A stretch of DNA of 64,000 bases from an uncultured Halomicronema sp. (GCA_937899725.1 CALCCA010000096.1:1-64000); one strand, 5' to 3'. Counted from the first letter of the stretch, positions 41,822-51,367 are shown. Numbers and translations: made by a program. Notes: a model not told the origin generated them from the letters alone.

Positions 41822-43226
41822 GCACTATTACTTTCTGGGACGTTACTTCTAGGTCACCGAAGACGGCTCGCCAATCAGTCGCCAGTTCACCATAGGCGGC
41901 GCGATCGACCGGCACAGCAGTCTGTCCCGCATTGACCAACACCAGCAGCGTCTCGTCTCCCAGCTCGCGCTTAAAGCCATAGAGGTCACCGTCGGTCAGC
42001 CACACGGTGTAACTGCCGGTGCGCAGCGCCGCATAGTGATGCCGCAGCGCCACCAACGCTTTGTGGTGCGCTAGCAGTGGCTGATGCCACGCTTTTTCGG
42101 GGGGGAAGACCTTACGGCAGTCGGGGTCAAGGCCGCCGTCGAGGCCCACTTCATCACCGTAGTAGATACAGGGCGCACCGGGAAACGTCATCTGCAGCAG
42201 CACCGCTAGCGCCAAACTCGCCAGGTCATCGCCCATGACCGTCAGGGCGCGGGCAATGTCATGGCTAGAGAGCAGGTTGAGCTGGGTGAGCTGAATCTCC
42301 CACGGATAGAGGGCGAGTAGTGCTTCGATTTTAGAACGGTAGCCCGCCGCATCTAACGCCGGGTAGGGATAGTATTCGGGCACCTCGGCATACTGCATGG
42401 CAACGCGATCGCCCGCCGCAAAGGCCATCGTCGGCCCGGCAAAGACATAGTTCATGACGCCGTCAAACTTGGTGCCATCCAGCCACTCGGGCGCGGGTTT
42501 CCAAATTTCGCCCACGATATAGGCGTCCGGATTAATCGCCTTGATGCGATCGCGAAATTCTTCCCAAAACCCCGGTACCTGCACCTCAAAGGGCACGTCT
42601 AGCCGCCAGCCATCAATACCCTGACGAATCCAGTGTTCGCCAATCTGCATGATGTATTCTCGCACCGCCGGATTAGCGTGATTGAACTGAGGCAACGCTC
42701 GATTATTGACCCAGCTTGTATAGTTAGCCGGTTGCGCCCCGTCATAGGCCGACAGCGGCCAGTTCTCAATCTTGAACCACTCTAACCAGGGGGAATGGGG
42801 GCCATTTTCTAAAATGTCGTTAAAGAAGAAGAAGCCCCGGCTGGCATGGTTGAAGACCCCATCTAACACCACCCGAATGCCGCGATCGTGGGCTGCCGTC
42901 AGCAAATCCGCAAAGGCTTCGTTGCCCCCCAGCAGCGGATCAACTTGGTAGTAGTCGTGGGTGTGATAGCGATGGTTGCAGGCTGATTGAAAAATGGGGG
43001 TGAAATAGATGGCATTGATGCCCAGATCTTTTAAATAGTCGAGGTTTTCGGCCACTCCCCACAAATCACCGCCCTTATACCCCGAGAGGGTGGGCGGGGT
43101 TTCCCAAGGCTCTAAGGTAACGGCCATAGCCGGATGATTGAGCGGGCGCTGGGTGCGAGCAAAGCGATCAGGAAAAATTTGATAAAAAACGGCGTGCTTG
43201 ACCCATGCTGGCGTCTGGATAGTCAT
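41787..43226 (-). CDS. Glycoside hydrolase family 13 alpha-amylase/cyclomaltodextrinase-like enzyme
   Basis: This 479-residue GH13 enzyme starts directly with the catalytic barrel (VKHAVFYQIFPDRFA), lacking the N-terminal CBM34 domain usual in neopullulanases. Conserved regions are VVLDGVFNHASRGFFFF (region I), GWRLDVPFE with the nucleophile Asp (II), VGEIW with the acid Glu (III) and SSHDIARAL with the third Asp (IV). A C-terminal beta domain follows (LLVLVNAGQTAVPVDRAAYG). No signal peptide is seen, so it is probably cytoplasmic and acts on maltodextrins or cyclodextrins from glycogen. Its stop lies inside the end of the antiporter gene. Confidence 0.92.
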   Translation of the reverse strand: MTIQTPAWVKHAVFYQIFPDRFARTQRPLNHPAMAVTLEPWETPPTLSGYKGGDLWGVAENLDYLKDLGINAIYFTPIFQSACNHRYHTHDYYQVDPLLGGNEAFADLLTAAHDRGIRVVLDGVFNHASRGFFFFNDILENGPHSPWLEWFKIENWPLSAYDGAQPANYTSWVNNRALPQFNHANPAVREYIMQIGEHWIRQGIDGWRLDVPFEVQVPGFWEEFRDRIKAINPDAYIVGEIWKPAPEWLDGTKFDGVMNYVFAGPTMAFAAGDRVAMQYAEVPEYYPYPALDAAGYRSKIEALLALYPWEIQLTQLNLLSSHDIARALTVMGDDLASLALAVLLQMTFPGAPCIYYGDEVGLDGGLDPDCRKVFPPEKAWHQPLLAHHKALVALRHHYAALRTGSYTVWLTDGDLYGFKRELGDETLLVLVNAGQTAVPVDRAAYGELATDWRAVFGDLEVTSQKVIVPSRSGGILAQP

Positions 43227-43508
43227 ATGCGCTCTTTGGCCTCTATGCCTAGGCTAGCGGATACTACCTCAGAAGGCGCGGAAACCCAAGGGAGTAGACG
43301 ACTAACGTTACGGCTCTTTGCAGCAGCGGCGAGGCCAGTCAACCAAGGCGAAAGTAGAAGCAGGGGAGGGTAGACGGAGGATCATGTTGCGGTAGTTACG
43401 AGCATCACCTGAAAATACTCGCCACCGCCGGTGAGCCAGATCCCAAGCGTAGTGTTGTAGCGAAGTTTCAGAATACAGAAATCGGGCTTGAGAAGCCGAT
43501 CAGACAAT
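43227..43508. other. Gene-free interval upstream of the amylase gene
   Basis: This holds the presumed amylase promoter. No clear motif is seen. From 43509 on, repeat copies begin. Confidence 0.5.
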
Positions 43509-43555
43509 GATCTCAGTCATCTGGAGTGTCTTAATCAGACGGCGGCTTGCTATAG
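43509..43555. repeat. 47-bp dispersed repeat, copy A
   Basis: This 47-bp segment is similar to 57595-57641 of the same length: both contain CAGTCAT, then CxGGAGT, ATCA, and end GCGGCTTGCT or CCGCTTGCT followed by TAG. In both places it lies before a copy of the 166-bp element, though the spacing differs (81 and 222 bp). Confidence 0.6.
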
Positions 43556-43589
43556 CAGCAGTTTGCCACGGCGGCAGAACCGATTGGTA

Positions 43590-43755
43590 ATACCAGTTCT
43601 ACAAATTAGAGCGACACAGACAAGGCGGCTTTCTCCCAGTCGGAGACACTGCGGGTTGGTCTGGCCTACCCGTTGGGCTGACGACTCCGCTCAGCCGACG
43701 TTCCTTGAACGGAGTCGTAAGGCAGATCTGTCGTTCAGTTTCAGAGAATTAATAT
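43590..43755. repeat. 166-bp MITE-like element, copy A
   Basis: This is homologous to 57817-57982 without obvious gaps. It starts ATACCAGTTCT and ends AGAATTAATAT, imperfect terminal inverted repeats (8 of 11). Internally ACGACTCCG and CGGAGTCGT form a perfect 9-bp stem that is also exact in copy B, so pairing has been retained. The element is non-coding by all visible criteria and ends 35 bp before the lipid kinase stop. No target-site duplication is obvious. Confidence 0.7.
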
Positions 43756-43789
43756 AACGCCCTCGGCGTTCCGACAGCAGTCAGGTTTT

Positions 43790-44716
43790 TCAGCGTGATG
43801 GGGGCGTTAGCACAGTTAGCGATCGCGGGCGACATTCTACGGTTAGCGGCGTTTTGCCAGCGGGTTCGCCATCAACAAAAACGGCCTGCGGTGGTTCGGT
43901 CGTGACCTCAACTCGCCGCGACTCATACCAATGCACGGTATCGCTCTGAGCCGGACGCTGTTGCACCGCAGACAGGAACAAATCAGCCGCTGACATCAGC
44001 ATGTCCCATTTGTGGTTGGGGGTCACCATCGTGATGCTGAGCGTTCCATCGTCAGCGGTGTTTTGCGGGGGGCCTTGAGCGAGCACCATACTGGCCGTGG
44101 CCGTGTTGGCGATCGTGACGGCAGTGGTCATCTCTTGCCACTGTTCTTGGTCGGTGTGCACCTGCGCCTCAAACTGCTCGATGCGCTCTAACTCTTGGAA
44201 GCTATTGGTAACGATCGCCAGCTTGCCGAGGCGAGATTTTTCTTCGCGATCCATGCGGTTGAGCAGGTTTGACTCAAAACCAATACAGGCGACCAGTAGC
44301 ATCATTTCACCATTACAGCGAGCCGTATCTAATCGCTGGCTGCGGCCGGCTTTGATGATTTCGCAGGCGTCGCGATAGTTTTCGGGAATTTGCAGAGCTG
44401 CGGCAAAGGCGTTGGCCGTTCCCGCTGGAATGATGCCCAGCGCCACATCGGTATCGACCAGGGCCTTGGCCACGCCTGATACGGTGCCATCACCGCCAGC
44501 AGCAATGACAACGTCAGCCCCGGCCACAACCGCCTGTTGGGCTAATTCCTGAGCTGAAACGTCAGGTTTTGTCAGGTGCGTGGTGAAGTTCGGCAGCAAT
44601 TCTAGTGCTGACTGGATTTCCATCAGCTTGGCACCGGGTTCTCCGGGGCCAGAAATGGGATTGAAGATCAGATGGTAAGACTTTGCGGCGATCGCGCTAA
44701 CGAGGGGGTCAGCCAT
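43790..44716 (-). CDS. YegS/BmrU-type lipid kinase
   Basis: This 308-residue diacylglycerol-kinase-fold protein has the nucleotide loop AAGGDGTVSGVAKAL near residue 75, GIIPAGTANAFAAAL near 100, and the C-terminal strands AVFVDGEPAGKTPLTVEC. These enzymes phosphorylate diacylglycerol or related lipids such as phosphatidylglycerol using ATP. The start at 44716 (MADPLVSAI) is preferred to an upstream ATG at 44740. The flanking intergenic regions carry repeats on both sides, with the 166-bp element downstream and an agmatinase fragment upstream, so the gene sits in a rearranged area. Confidence 0.9.
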   Translation of the reverse strand: MADPLVSAIAAKSYHLIFNPISGPGEPGAKLMEIQSALELLPNFTTHLTKPDVSAQELAQQAVVAGADVVIAAGGDGTVSGVAKALVDTDVALGIIPAGTANAFAAALQIPENYRDACEIIKAGRSQRLDTARCNGEMMLLVACIGFESNLLNRMDREEKSRLGKLAIVTNSFQELERIEQFEAQVHTDQEQWQEMTTAVTIANTATASMVLAQGPPQNTADDGTLSITMVTPNHKWDMLMSAADLFLSAVQQRPAQSDTVHWYESRRVEVTTEPPQAVFVDGEPAGKTPLTVECRPRSLTVLTPPSR

Positions 44717-44929
44717 GAAAAGATGTTGACAACACGTCAAGAGGGGACAACGGATAGGGCCGGTTCAGCCGTACCGCTCGGACACGAGAACGCAACCAAT
44801 GGGGGAATCTTCAGTCGCGATTACAGGTCAACCGAAGTGGCTCAATCTGTAAGACCCAGTCTATGAGGGTGATCAGCATTTTGTGTCCGTCGGGGGAAAG
44901 ATATCGGGCGGCGCTACCCCAAGCTACTC
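44717..44929. other. Interval upstream of the lipid kinase gene
   Basis: No gene, promoter consensus or strong structure is evident here. It runs into the agmatinase-tail duplication. Confidence 0.4.
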
Positions 44930-45090
44930 ACAGCCGATGAGGTTACAGAGCTTGCAGACAATCCGCGCCCCGACATTGCTATCCCACTCGCCATCGCCTA
45001 CCTCAGACACAGCAAAACCGATGATCTGCCGATCGCTGCGCATCAGCGATCGGCAGACAACACCCCTCTTCTAGCTCAGCCCACCCAGTA
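44930..45090 (-). pseudogene. Duplicated 3' fragment of the agmatinase-family gene
   Basis: On the minus strand this segment matches the last roughly 160 bp of the intact agmatinase-family gene (46330-46493) at close to nine bases in ten. It encodes, in frame at its end, VSEVGDGEWDSNVGARIV then CKLCNLIGCE and a stop. Single-base losses disrupt the frame at its 5' side, so it is a decayed copy. It lies on the far side of the ADP-ribosylglycohydrolase gene and gives what looks like the original gene ending (CNLIGCE), which the intact copy no longer has. Confidence 0.85.
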
Positions 45091-45220
45091 ATAACGAGGT
45101 AGTCAGCGACTTCGAATACACACTCAATCCTTTAGTGAGGTATCAGGGGCTGTTACGTCTAGCTGTCGTAGTGATGGCCCAGCCTACTTCTTCTCAAAAG
45201 CGATGTCTACTTGGGTCGAT

Positions 45221-46294
45221 CTAGTTTTCCTTGAGCTTTGCGGACAGCCGTTCAGAAGCTGCGGCCCAACGACTAGCCAATCCCTCTTCTTCTCTAACTT
45301 GCCTTACCCGCGTCAAATGAAAGGCCAAGTCGGCTAACGCTAGTAGCGGCTGATAGCCCCATTTCCCTTGGTCAGTGAGGAAGTGAGATACCGATTTGGG
45401 AACAGCTTCGATCCCGAGAAATGTGCCACTGATCGCTCCTGCCATAGCCGCTGTCGTATCAGTATCCCCATCACCAGCGATAGCGGTACAAATCGTTTGC
45501 CAATAATCGTTAGGTGATTTCAAGAATGAGTAGAGACTCCACATGACACTGGGCACTATCCAAGGCGAAATGCCTTCCCAGCCCTTGAGTGATTCCGGCG
45601 GATCGCCCAAGGGGGCAATAGCAGCAAGCGCTGCATCAACTGGCAATTCGATCCAGTCGGCTAACTGCTCTAAGTGGTTGGCAATGCCAGCGTCAACCGC
45701 TCGCACCCAGCCAGATAGTTGTTCGAGAAACTGAGGGGGATAGATGATGTTGACTTGGACTGAGAGTGCCACGGCCCCGGCGATCGCGACGGCCCCCGCC
45801 TGTGACCTCAGGTCTAGATGGGTGATTTTCGCTTGGTCGCAAGCAGCTTGAAGGAGTCGGTCGGCGGCGTCACAGAAGAATAAGCCAATCGGCGCGGCTC
45901 TCATGGCACTGCCGTTGCGGGCATATGGAGCAGGCGTTCCAGCGGCCCGCCAAGGAATGCCTGCAGCCAACCTTGCGGCCACCTTGTGGCTGGCACGGCT
46001 GGCACCGACAATGCCGTTTTGCTGATGGATTCGCAGGAATCGATCAGCGAAATCCTGGGGGTCGAACTCCTCACAAGCAACAAAGCTCAACAGCATTTCT
46101 CGCATTAGTTGAGAATCATCAGTGTATTGCCCAAACGGCCACAGTTCATGCTCTATGTGCCCAACCTTGCCTGCGCTTAACTGTTCAGCGTATGCTTGAC
46201 AAGCTTTGAGGGCATGACGTTCAACGGGCATCCCGACTGCATCCCCAACACATTGACCAATCAGGCATCCTCTAACGTTTGTACGCTTCAGCAT
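45221..46294 (-). CDS. ADP-ribosylglycohydrolase (DraG-type)
   Basis: This 357-residue protein of the ADP-ribosyl-glycohydrolase family carries GCLIGQCVGDAVGMPVE at the N-terminus, YTDDSQL with the metal ligands T58-D59-D60, and near the C-terminus GDGDTDTTAAMAGAISG, the second Asp/Thr metal cluster. The family removes ADP-ribose from arginine or other residues, or from DNA or RNA. Its ATG (46294) overlaps the stop of the agmatinase-family gene by seven bases. It is bracketed by that gene's end and by a duplicated fragment of the same end (44930-45090), as expected for a gene inserted at the 3' end of agmatinase. Confidence 0.9.
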   Translation of the reverse strand: MLKRTNVRGCLIGQCVGDAVGMPVERHALKACQAYAEQLSAGKVGHIEHELWPFGQYTDDSQLMREMLLSFVACEEFDPQDFADRFLRIHQQNGIVGASRASHKVAARLAAGIPWRAAGTPAPYARNGSAMRAAPIGLFFCDAADRLLQAACDQAKITHLDLRSQAGAVAIAGAVALSVQVNIIYPPQFLEQLSGWVRAVDAGIANHLEQLADWIELPVDAALAAIAPLGDPPESLKGWEGISPWIVPSVMWSLYSFLKSPNDYWQTICTAIAGDGDTDTTAAMAGAISGTFLGIEAVPKSVSHFLTDQGKWGYQPLLALADLAFHLTRVRQVREEEGLASRWAAASERLSAKLKEN

Positions 46295-47370
46295 GGGGGC
46301 TCGCCCCTGGCATCACTACGCCGCTCCGACAGCCCCATCAGGTTGCAGAGCTTGTAGACAATCCGCGCCCCGACATTGCCATCCCACTCGCCATCGCCTA
46401 CCTCAGATACATCAAAGCCGATGATCTGCCGATCGCTGCGCACCAGCGATCGCAGCAGACAAAACACCTCTTCTAGCTCCAGCCCACCCGGTACCGGGGT
46501 GCCGGTATGGGGGCAGAGCTTGGGGTCGAGGCCATCGACATCACAGCTGACGTAGACCCGCTGGGGCAGGGGGGCGATGATGTCGCGGCACAGGTCGAGC
46601 CACGACTCCCCACCATAGCGTCGCTCCTTTAACACCGGATCGTAATGGGCGACGATGCGGCTTTGAGACGCCTCGATTTTGGCCACCTCATGATGGGAAA
46701 CATCGCGGATGCCGACCTGCACCAAGCGCGACACCTGAGGCAGCGCCATCACGTTGCTCATAATCGACGCGTGAGAATATGGGAAACCCTGATAGGCATC
46801 TCGCAGGTCGGCGTGGGCGTCGATGTGCAAAATGCCAAAGTCAGCGTACTGCACCGCCAGCGCTTGTATCAGCCCGAGGGGAATGCTGTGGTCGCCGCCG
46901 ATCGCCCCGACTCGCTTGCCCGCCGCGATCGCGCGCTGGGCCTGCTCATAGAGCCATTGGTTCACTTTCTCACAGGCGTCGTTGACGGTGGCGAGCGCCG
47001 CCGTCAGGGCCGGGTCTTGCTCAATCACCCTGCCCTGCTCCGTCGCGGCAATGATTTGGGCGGCCAGGGGGCGCAGTTCGTCGTTGCGCTGCTGCATCCA
47101 CTCGGGCAGTGGCGGCATGTAGATGCCCTGCTGCCAGCCCTCGGGATTATCGAAATCGTAAAGGTCGAGCTGCGGCGATGCGTTCAACACGGCGGCAGGC
47201 CCCTGCGCCGTTCCGGCGTGGTAAGACACGGTCACCTCCCACGGCACCCCCAGCAGGACAATACCTGCCGTGTCGTAGTCAAAGGGCAATCCACAAAAGT
47301 TGCCATTTTCCAGACCCACGCCGCTGGGGTCAAAGCTGCGAATTAGGTTTTGTCGGCTCGGGGAGGTCAT
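46288..47370 (-). CDS. Agmatinase-family ureohydrolase with replaced C-terminus
   Basis: This 360-residue Mn-type ureohydrolase has the metal motifs GGDHSIPLG near residue 160, DAHADLRD near 185 and SCDVDGLDPKLCPHTGTPVP near 270, plus EVGDGEWDGN. Candidates are agmatinase (agmatine to putrescine), guanidine hydrolase as shown for one cyanobacterial relative, or aminopropylagmatine ureohydrolase. The neighbouring spermidine-synthase fusion favours a polyamine role. The usual ending (CNLIGCE in the duplicated fragment) has been replaced here by CNLMGLSERRSDARGEPPC after the insertion of the next gene. The catalytic core is intact. Confidence 0.88.
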   Translation of the reverse strand: MTSPSRQNLIRSFDPSGVGLENGNFCGLPFDYDTAGIVLLGVPWEVTVSYHAGTAQGPAAVLNASPQLDLYDFDNPEGWQQGIYMPPLPEWMQQRNDELRPLAAQIIAATEQGRVIEQDPALTAALATVNDACEKVNQWLYEQAQRAIAAGKRVGAIGGDHSIPLGLIQALAVQYADFGILHIDAHADLRDAYQGFPYSHASIMSNVMALPQVSRLVQVGIRDVSHHEVAKIEASQSRIVAHYDPVLKERRYGGESWLDLCRDIIAPLPQRVYVSCDVDGLDPKLCPHTGTPVPGGLELEEVFCLLRSLVRSDRQIIGFDVSEVGDGEWDGNVGARIVYKLCNLMGLSERRSDARGEPPC

Positions 47371-47632
47371 CAGTTAGTTACCCATTCTCAGTGATTGGAC
47401 TCCCAGTACAATTTTGGCAGCGCAGGGGAGCGGTGGGGCAGGGGGCAGATCTGTAGCCTGGTTTCAGACCGTCGGTGTAGTTGCCAATATCGGGCGGATA
47501 AGCGTAACGGCACCCGCTCTACCAGCCGGACCAGGAGCAGAAATCATGGCGGTGCAGTCAGGAAGTCGCTCACCAACAGCCTTTCTGATCGTCGGAGTGG
47601 GGCATGTCAGACCGCTTGAGAATTGGCCACCC

Positions 47633-48916
47633 TTAACCATCGAGCATGGTTTGAATAAAGGTGGGCAAACAAAACGCCGCTTGGTGAATACCCGCGTTGT
47701 AGTATTGCAGCTGCTGCGCTTGGGCAAACTCGGCGGCGCGATCGCGGGTCAGGTCGTCAACCGGATGCAGGCCGCCCTTGGAGCAGAAAGAAAAGCCCCA
47801 CATGCCCGTGGGATAGGTGGGAATAAAGGCGAGGTAGCAGTGTACCGACGCTGCCCCAAAAATGTTTTCCAGGCAGTGATGCAGTTCCACAAAAGCCTTT
47901 TGGTTAAAGCGGGGCGATTCGCTTTGGGCAGTCATCAGGCCATGGGGCCGCAAACAGCGATAGACGTCTTGATAGAAGGTTTGACTAAACAGCCCTTCCG
48001 CTGGTCCTACCGGATCAGATGAATCCACCACGATCAGGTCGTAGGCGTCGGCAGGCGAATTTTTCACAAACTCGATGCCGTCGCCAATGATCAGAGTGAG
48101 CTTCGGGTCGTCAAGCCCGCTAGAGAGGGTGGGCAAAAATTCGCGCGAGGCCCGCACCACGGCCTCATCAATTTCGACCATGGTGATCGATTCGACCTGC
48201 TCATGCTTCAAAATTTCGCGTACGCTGCCACCGTCGCCGCCACCGATGACCAGCACGTCCTTAATCGCGGGCTGCGTCAGCATCGGCACGTGAATGATCA
48301 TCTCGTGGTACGCCTTCTCGTCCTTTTCAGAACACATCACCATGCTGTCGACCGACAGCATTTTGCCGTATTCAAAGGTGTCAAAAATTTCGACGGTTTG
48401 GTAGGGCGACTTTTCATAAAAGACGCGATCGCCTTTGTGTCGAATCGATAGGGCAATATTTTCGTTGCGATCGGTAAACCAGACACTGCGACTATAGCGG
48501 GGCGTAATCAGCTTGTGAGTAGCCGAATCGCGCAGTTCACCCACGTCGATATCCGATTTTTCCAGCAGTTCTAACTGACCGCGATTGAGTTCCACCGCCG
48601 AACCGTGGTGCGCTTCAAACTCGGCCTTCAAAATTTCGTAGGAGGTCCAGGGGCTGACAGAATAGCCGCAGGTAAACAGATCGACGGCGGCGTAGCGATA
48701 TTCGGGCCAGGTGTGAATGGCCAGGTGACTTTCTTGAATCACCACGACACCCGACACGCCAAAGGGCGAAAAATGGTGAAACACGGAGCTGATGATGGTG
48801 GCTCCGGCTTCTTTCGCCGCCTTCAACATGCTCTTCTCAATGTGTGGGACATCATTAAGAATTTCACTAGAGCAACCGTGAAACTCAACGAGAATGTGGC
48901 GTCCAAGCGAGTTCAT
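47633..48916 (-). CDS. speD-speE: Fused S-adenosylmethionine decarboxylase / spermidine synthase
   Basis: Two polyamine enzymes are joined in one 427-residue chain. Residues 1 to about 130 are a class 1B AdoMet decarboxylase with the self-cleavage site [12 protein letters not shown] (Glu62-Ser63, Ser63 becoming pyruvoyl), His68 and Cys83 in the family positions. Residues about 145-427 are an aminopropyltransferase with [16 protein letters not shown], the Asp in VEIDEAVV, and [16 protein letters not shown]. The product would be spermidine if the acceptor is putrescine, or aminopropylagmatine if it is agmatine. It is 262 bp upstream of the agmatinase-family gene on the same strand, suggesting one pathway unit. 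Such fusions are known in bacteria. Confidence 0.92.
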   Translation of the reverse strand: MNSLGRHILVEFHGCSSEILNDVPHIEKSMLKAAKEAGATIISSVFHHFSPFGVSGVVVIQESHLAIHTWPEYRYAAVDLFTCGYSVSPWTSYEILKAEFEAHHGSAVELNRGQLELLEKSDIDVGELRDSATHKLITPRYSRSVWFTDRNENIALSIRHKGDRVFYEKSPYQTVEIFDTFEYGKMLSVDSMVMCSEKDEKAYHEMIIHVPMLTQPAIKDVLVIGGGDGGSVREILKHEQVESITMVEIDEAVVRASREFLPTLSSGLDDPKLTLIIGDGIEFVKNSPADAYDLIVVDSSDPVGPAEGLFSQTFYQDVYRCLRPHGLMTAQSESPRFNQKAFVELHHCLENIFGAASVHCYLAFIPTYPTGMWGFSFCSKGGLHPVDDLTRDRAAEFAQAQQLQYYNAGIHQAAFCLPTFIQTMLDG

Positions 48917-49195
48917 AGGCCAATAGATTCCCCCGATGATATTGAGTTAAGTCTTGCTCACCGCTGCCAGCTCTGACCTTCAGCAAACGGCACCGAGCCG
49001 GCAGGTGGTTGAAGCCGTCTTGTAGCTTACCGCCTTTGGTTTGGTTTTAACGCAAAATTGAGTTTTACCGACAGAGGTGGGGGTGATCGTGGCAAATACT
49101 CCGCGTTGAGAGTAATGTCACATCTCCTTGTCGCCTAGCTCCCTAGCCCCCCGGCCCCTGGCGTTAGTCTGTAGCAAAATTAATGCTGCTCTGTA

Positions 49196-50560
49196 CTAGG
49201 ACATCTCGGGGAGTTCGCGAATGCGCTGGCGTAAGCGTGACTGCACTCGCCACCCCAACAGCACCGCCGCAAACAGCTGCCCCAAGGCTAACCCCCACCA
49301 CAGCCCCAGGCCCTGCCACGGCAAGACTTGCCCGAGCAGATAGCCGCCGCCCAGGCCGATCGCCCAGTGCGCCACAAAATCAACGGTCGCTAGCCAATAG
49401 GTGTCTCGCAAGCCCTGCAGGGTACCTAGGCTGATCAGCCGAAACCCCTGAAAGATTTGAAACACCACCCCAATTTTGAAGAGGGCGATCGCCGCCTGCA
49501 CCGTGCCCTGGTTCTCCGGCAGGCGCGGGTTGAGATACAGGCCCGAGATCGTTTCGGGCAAGAGCCACAGCGGCACCGCCAGCAGACAGACCAGCCCGCA
49601 GTTCAACAATAGGCTCACGTTCATCACTCGCTTAGCGGTATCGGGCCGTCCGGCCCCCAGTTTGTGAGCGGTGCGCATGGCGGTCGCGTAAGACATGCCC
49701 CAAGAGAGCATCAGCAACAGTTCGGTCGTCGTCATCACAATACGATGGGCGGCCAACCAATCCGTGCTCCAGCGACCCATTAGTAGCGCCGCCGCCGTCA
49801 GGGCTCCAAACTCAGTGCCGTAGTCAAAACAGAGAGGCCAGCCGAGGTAGACAATTTCTTTGAAGACAGGCGGATTGAAGCGGCCAAGGGAGCCAAACAG
49901 CTGCCACCGTCGCAGGTCGCGTCGGCGCTTTAAACACCAAGCTGCAATGATGAACAGGCCCCAAAAGACCAGAGCGCTGCTACCGCCAATGCCCGCCAGC
50001 CCTAACTGCGGCAAGCCCCATTTACCAAACATCAGAGCGTCGTTCAACATCACATTAACGGGAATGCTCCCCACCAGCAGCAGCGTCAATAGTCGGGGCT
50101 GCATCAGGGCCGTGGTGATTTCTTTGAAGACAAACAGGCCCAGCGCCGCTGGCAAGCCCCACATCATGGCCCGCAAATAGGCCATCGTTTGGGCCACAAT
50201 TGGCGGCGCTTGCCCCAACCAGAGAAGGATGCCCCCCAGCTGCCAAAACAGCAGCAGCGCCGGTAGCGAAACGCTAACGCTCAGCAAGAGCGCCTGGGCC
50301 GTAATCACTCCCACCCGCGCCTCATCCTCAGCGCCATAAGCTTCTGCCGCTAGTGCGCCGGTCATTTCTAGCAGGCCGGTGAAGAGAGCCAAAACCGTCC
50401 AAAAAATGACGGCTCCCAATCCGCCCGCCGCCAGCGCCGTGGGGCCGAGCCAGCCCATCATCAGCGTGTCAACGATGTTGACCATGCCCTCTGCCACTTG
50501 GATGCAGGTGAGCGGAATGGCTAAGTGCAATAGGGCGCGAATTTCTAGGGACGTTTTCAT
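49196..50560 (-). CDS. MATE-family multidrug/toxin exporter
   Basis: This 454-residue membrane protein has about twelve helices in two pseudo-symmetric halves, with the family-like VNIVDTLMMGWLGPTALAAGG near the start and RAMMWGLPAALGLFVFKEIT mid-way, then SYATAMRTAHKLGAG in the second half. NorM-type MATE proteins export cationic drugs or metabolites in exchange for sodium or protons. Cargo cannot be assigned from sequence. The gene stands alone on the minus strand, 279 bp downstream of the start of the polyamine fusion gene. Confidence 0.9.
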   Translation of the reverse strand: MKTSLEIRALLHLAIPLTCIQVAEGMVNIVDTLMMGWLGPTALAAGGLGAVIFWTVLALFTGLLEMTGALAAEAYGAEDEARVGVITAQALLLSVSVSLPALLLFWQLGGILLWLGQAPPIVAQTMAYLRAMMWGLPAALGLFVFKEITTALMQPRLLTLLLVGSIPVNVMLNDALMFGKWGLPQLGLAGIGGSSALVFWGLFIIAAWCLKRRRDLRRWQLFGSLGRFNPPVFKEIVYLGWPLCFDYGTEFGALTAAALLMGRWSTDWLAAHRIVMTTTELLLMLSWGMSYATAMRTAHKLGAGRPDTAKRVMNVSLLLNCGLVCLLAVPLWLLPETISGLYLNPRLPENQGTVQAAIALFKIGVVFQIFQGFRLISLGTLQGLRDTYWLATVDFVAHWAIGLGGGYLLGQVLPWQGLGLWWGLALGQLFAAVLLGWRVQSRLRQRIRELPEMS

Positions 50561-50778
50561 CGCTCTGGCCCAAATCGATCGCCGTGCAGGAGGCGGGATT
50601 CCCCAACTTTACTGGAGCGAGTCGTTCCTGGCTTAACGTCAGCCCGGAACCAGCACACGTCTAATCCTTTCCCAAGGGTGGGAGAGATCGCCTCGCAACC
50701 ACCTCTGAAGGCGCTAGCTCTGGGTTGCGGTGATTGACTATGCTGGGACAAGCGTCTTTTACAAGTGAGAGCAATTCT

Positions 50779-51090
50779 ATGTCTGCCGCTGCCATCATGA
50801 GCTTTGTCTATGGCGTGTTGTCCATTGTGGGCGGCTTCATCGGCTATCAGCAGGCGGGCAGTAAACCCTCGCTGATTTCTGGAACCATTACCGGCATCTT
50901 GTTGCTGGTAGCGGGCTTTGGCATCCTGCAGGCGCAGGTCTGGGGATTGTGGCTGGCGATCGCCGTGACGCTGCTGCTCGTCACCGTGTTCATTGTGCGC
51001 CTGGTCAAAACGCGCAAATTCTTTCCGGCGGGCTTAATGGTGGCCGTGGGCATTGGCACCCTCATCGTGCTCTTCAAAGGCATCGGCTAA
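50779..51090 (+). CDS. TMEM14-type small membrane protein
   Basis: This 103-residue hydrophobic protein has four helices (AAIMSFVYGVLSIVGGFIG, GTITGILLLVAGFGIL, LAIAVTLLLVTVFIV and LMVAVGIGTLIVLF). It matches the TMEM14/UPF0136 fold, whose eukaryotic and plastid members are implicated in small-molecule transport such as fatty acids or haem. The ATG at 50779 is preferred to 50734, since it gives the family-like MSAAAIMSFVYG. Its partner or substrate is unknown. Followed by repeat-rich DNA. Confidence 0.82.
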   Translation: MSAAAIMSFVYGVLSIVGGFIGYQQAGSKPSLISGTITGILLLVAGFGILQAQVWGLWLAIAVTLLLVTVFIVRLVKTRKFFPAGLMVAVGIGTLIVLFKGIG

Positions 51091-51250
51091 ACGTGAAGGA
51101 GATCGACGGTGACTGGCGGCGATCGCAGCTACAGGGCAAAATACTGGGAGTCATCTTGGGGCATAGGGTCGGTAATTTAAGCCCGTGCCTGGTTTTCCCT
51201 CTCCCGGGGGGCCGTAGGCGAAGCGGGTTCGAGCTCAAGGACTCATAGTC
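51091..51250. other. Gap downstream of the TMEM14 gene
   Basis: No gene is seen. A degenerate arm of the palindromic repeat (CTCTCCCGGGGGGCCGTAGG, 51201-51220) appears here before the clear copies at 51251-51470. Confidence 0.4.
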
Positions 51251-51345
51251 AACCCACCCCGCGGCTCCTCCCAAGAGGGGAGAATGCTCTGGATCTGCCC
51301 GAAACATCCCCTCTTGGGCGGGGTGCCCGCAGGGCGGGGTGAGTT
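51251..51345. repeat. Palindromic dispersed element, first tandem copy
   Basis: The left arm (AACCCACCCCGCGG then CTCCTCCCAAGAGGGG, 51251-51280) and the right arm (CCCCTCTTGGGCGGGGTG then CCCGCAGGGCGGGGTG, 51308-51341) are largely complementary and would form a long G/C-rich stem around a centre of about 27 nt. Confidence 0.75.
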
Positions 51346-51367
51346 CTGCTACGCCACTGCCCGGAAT

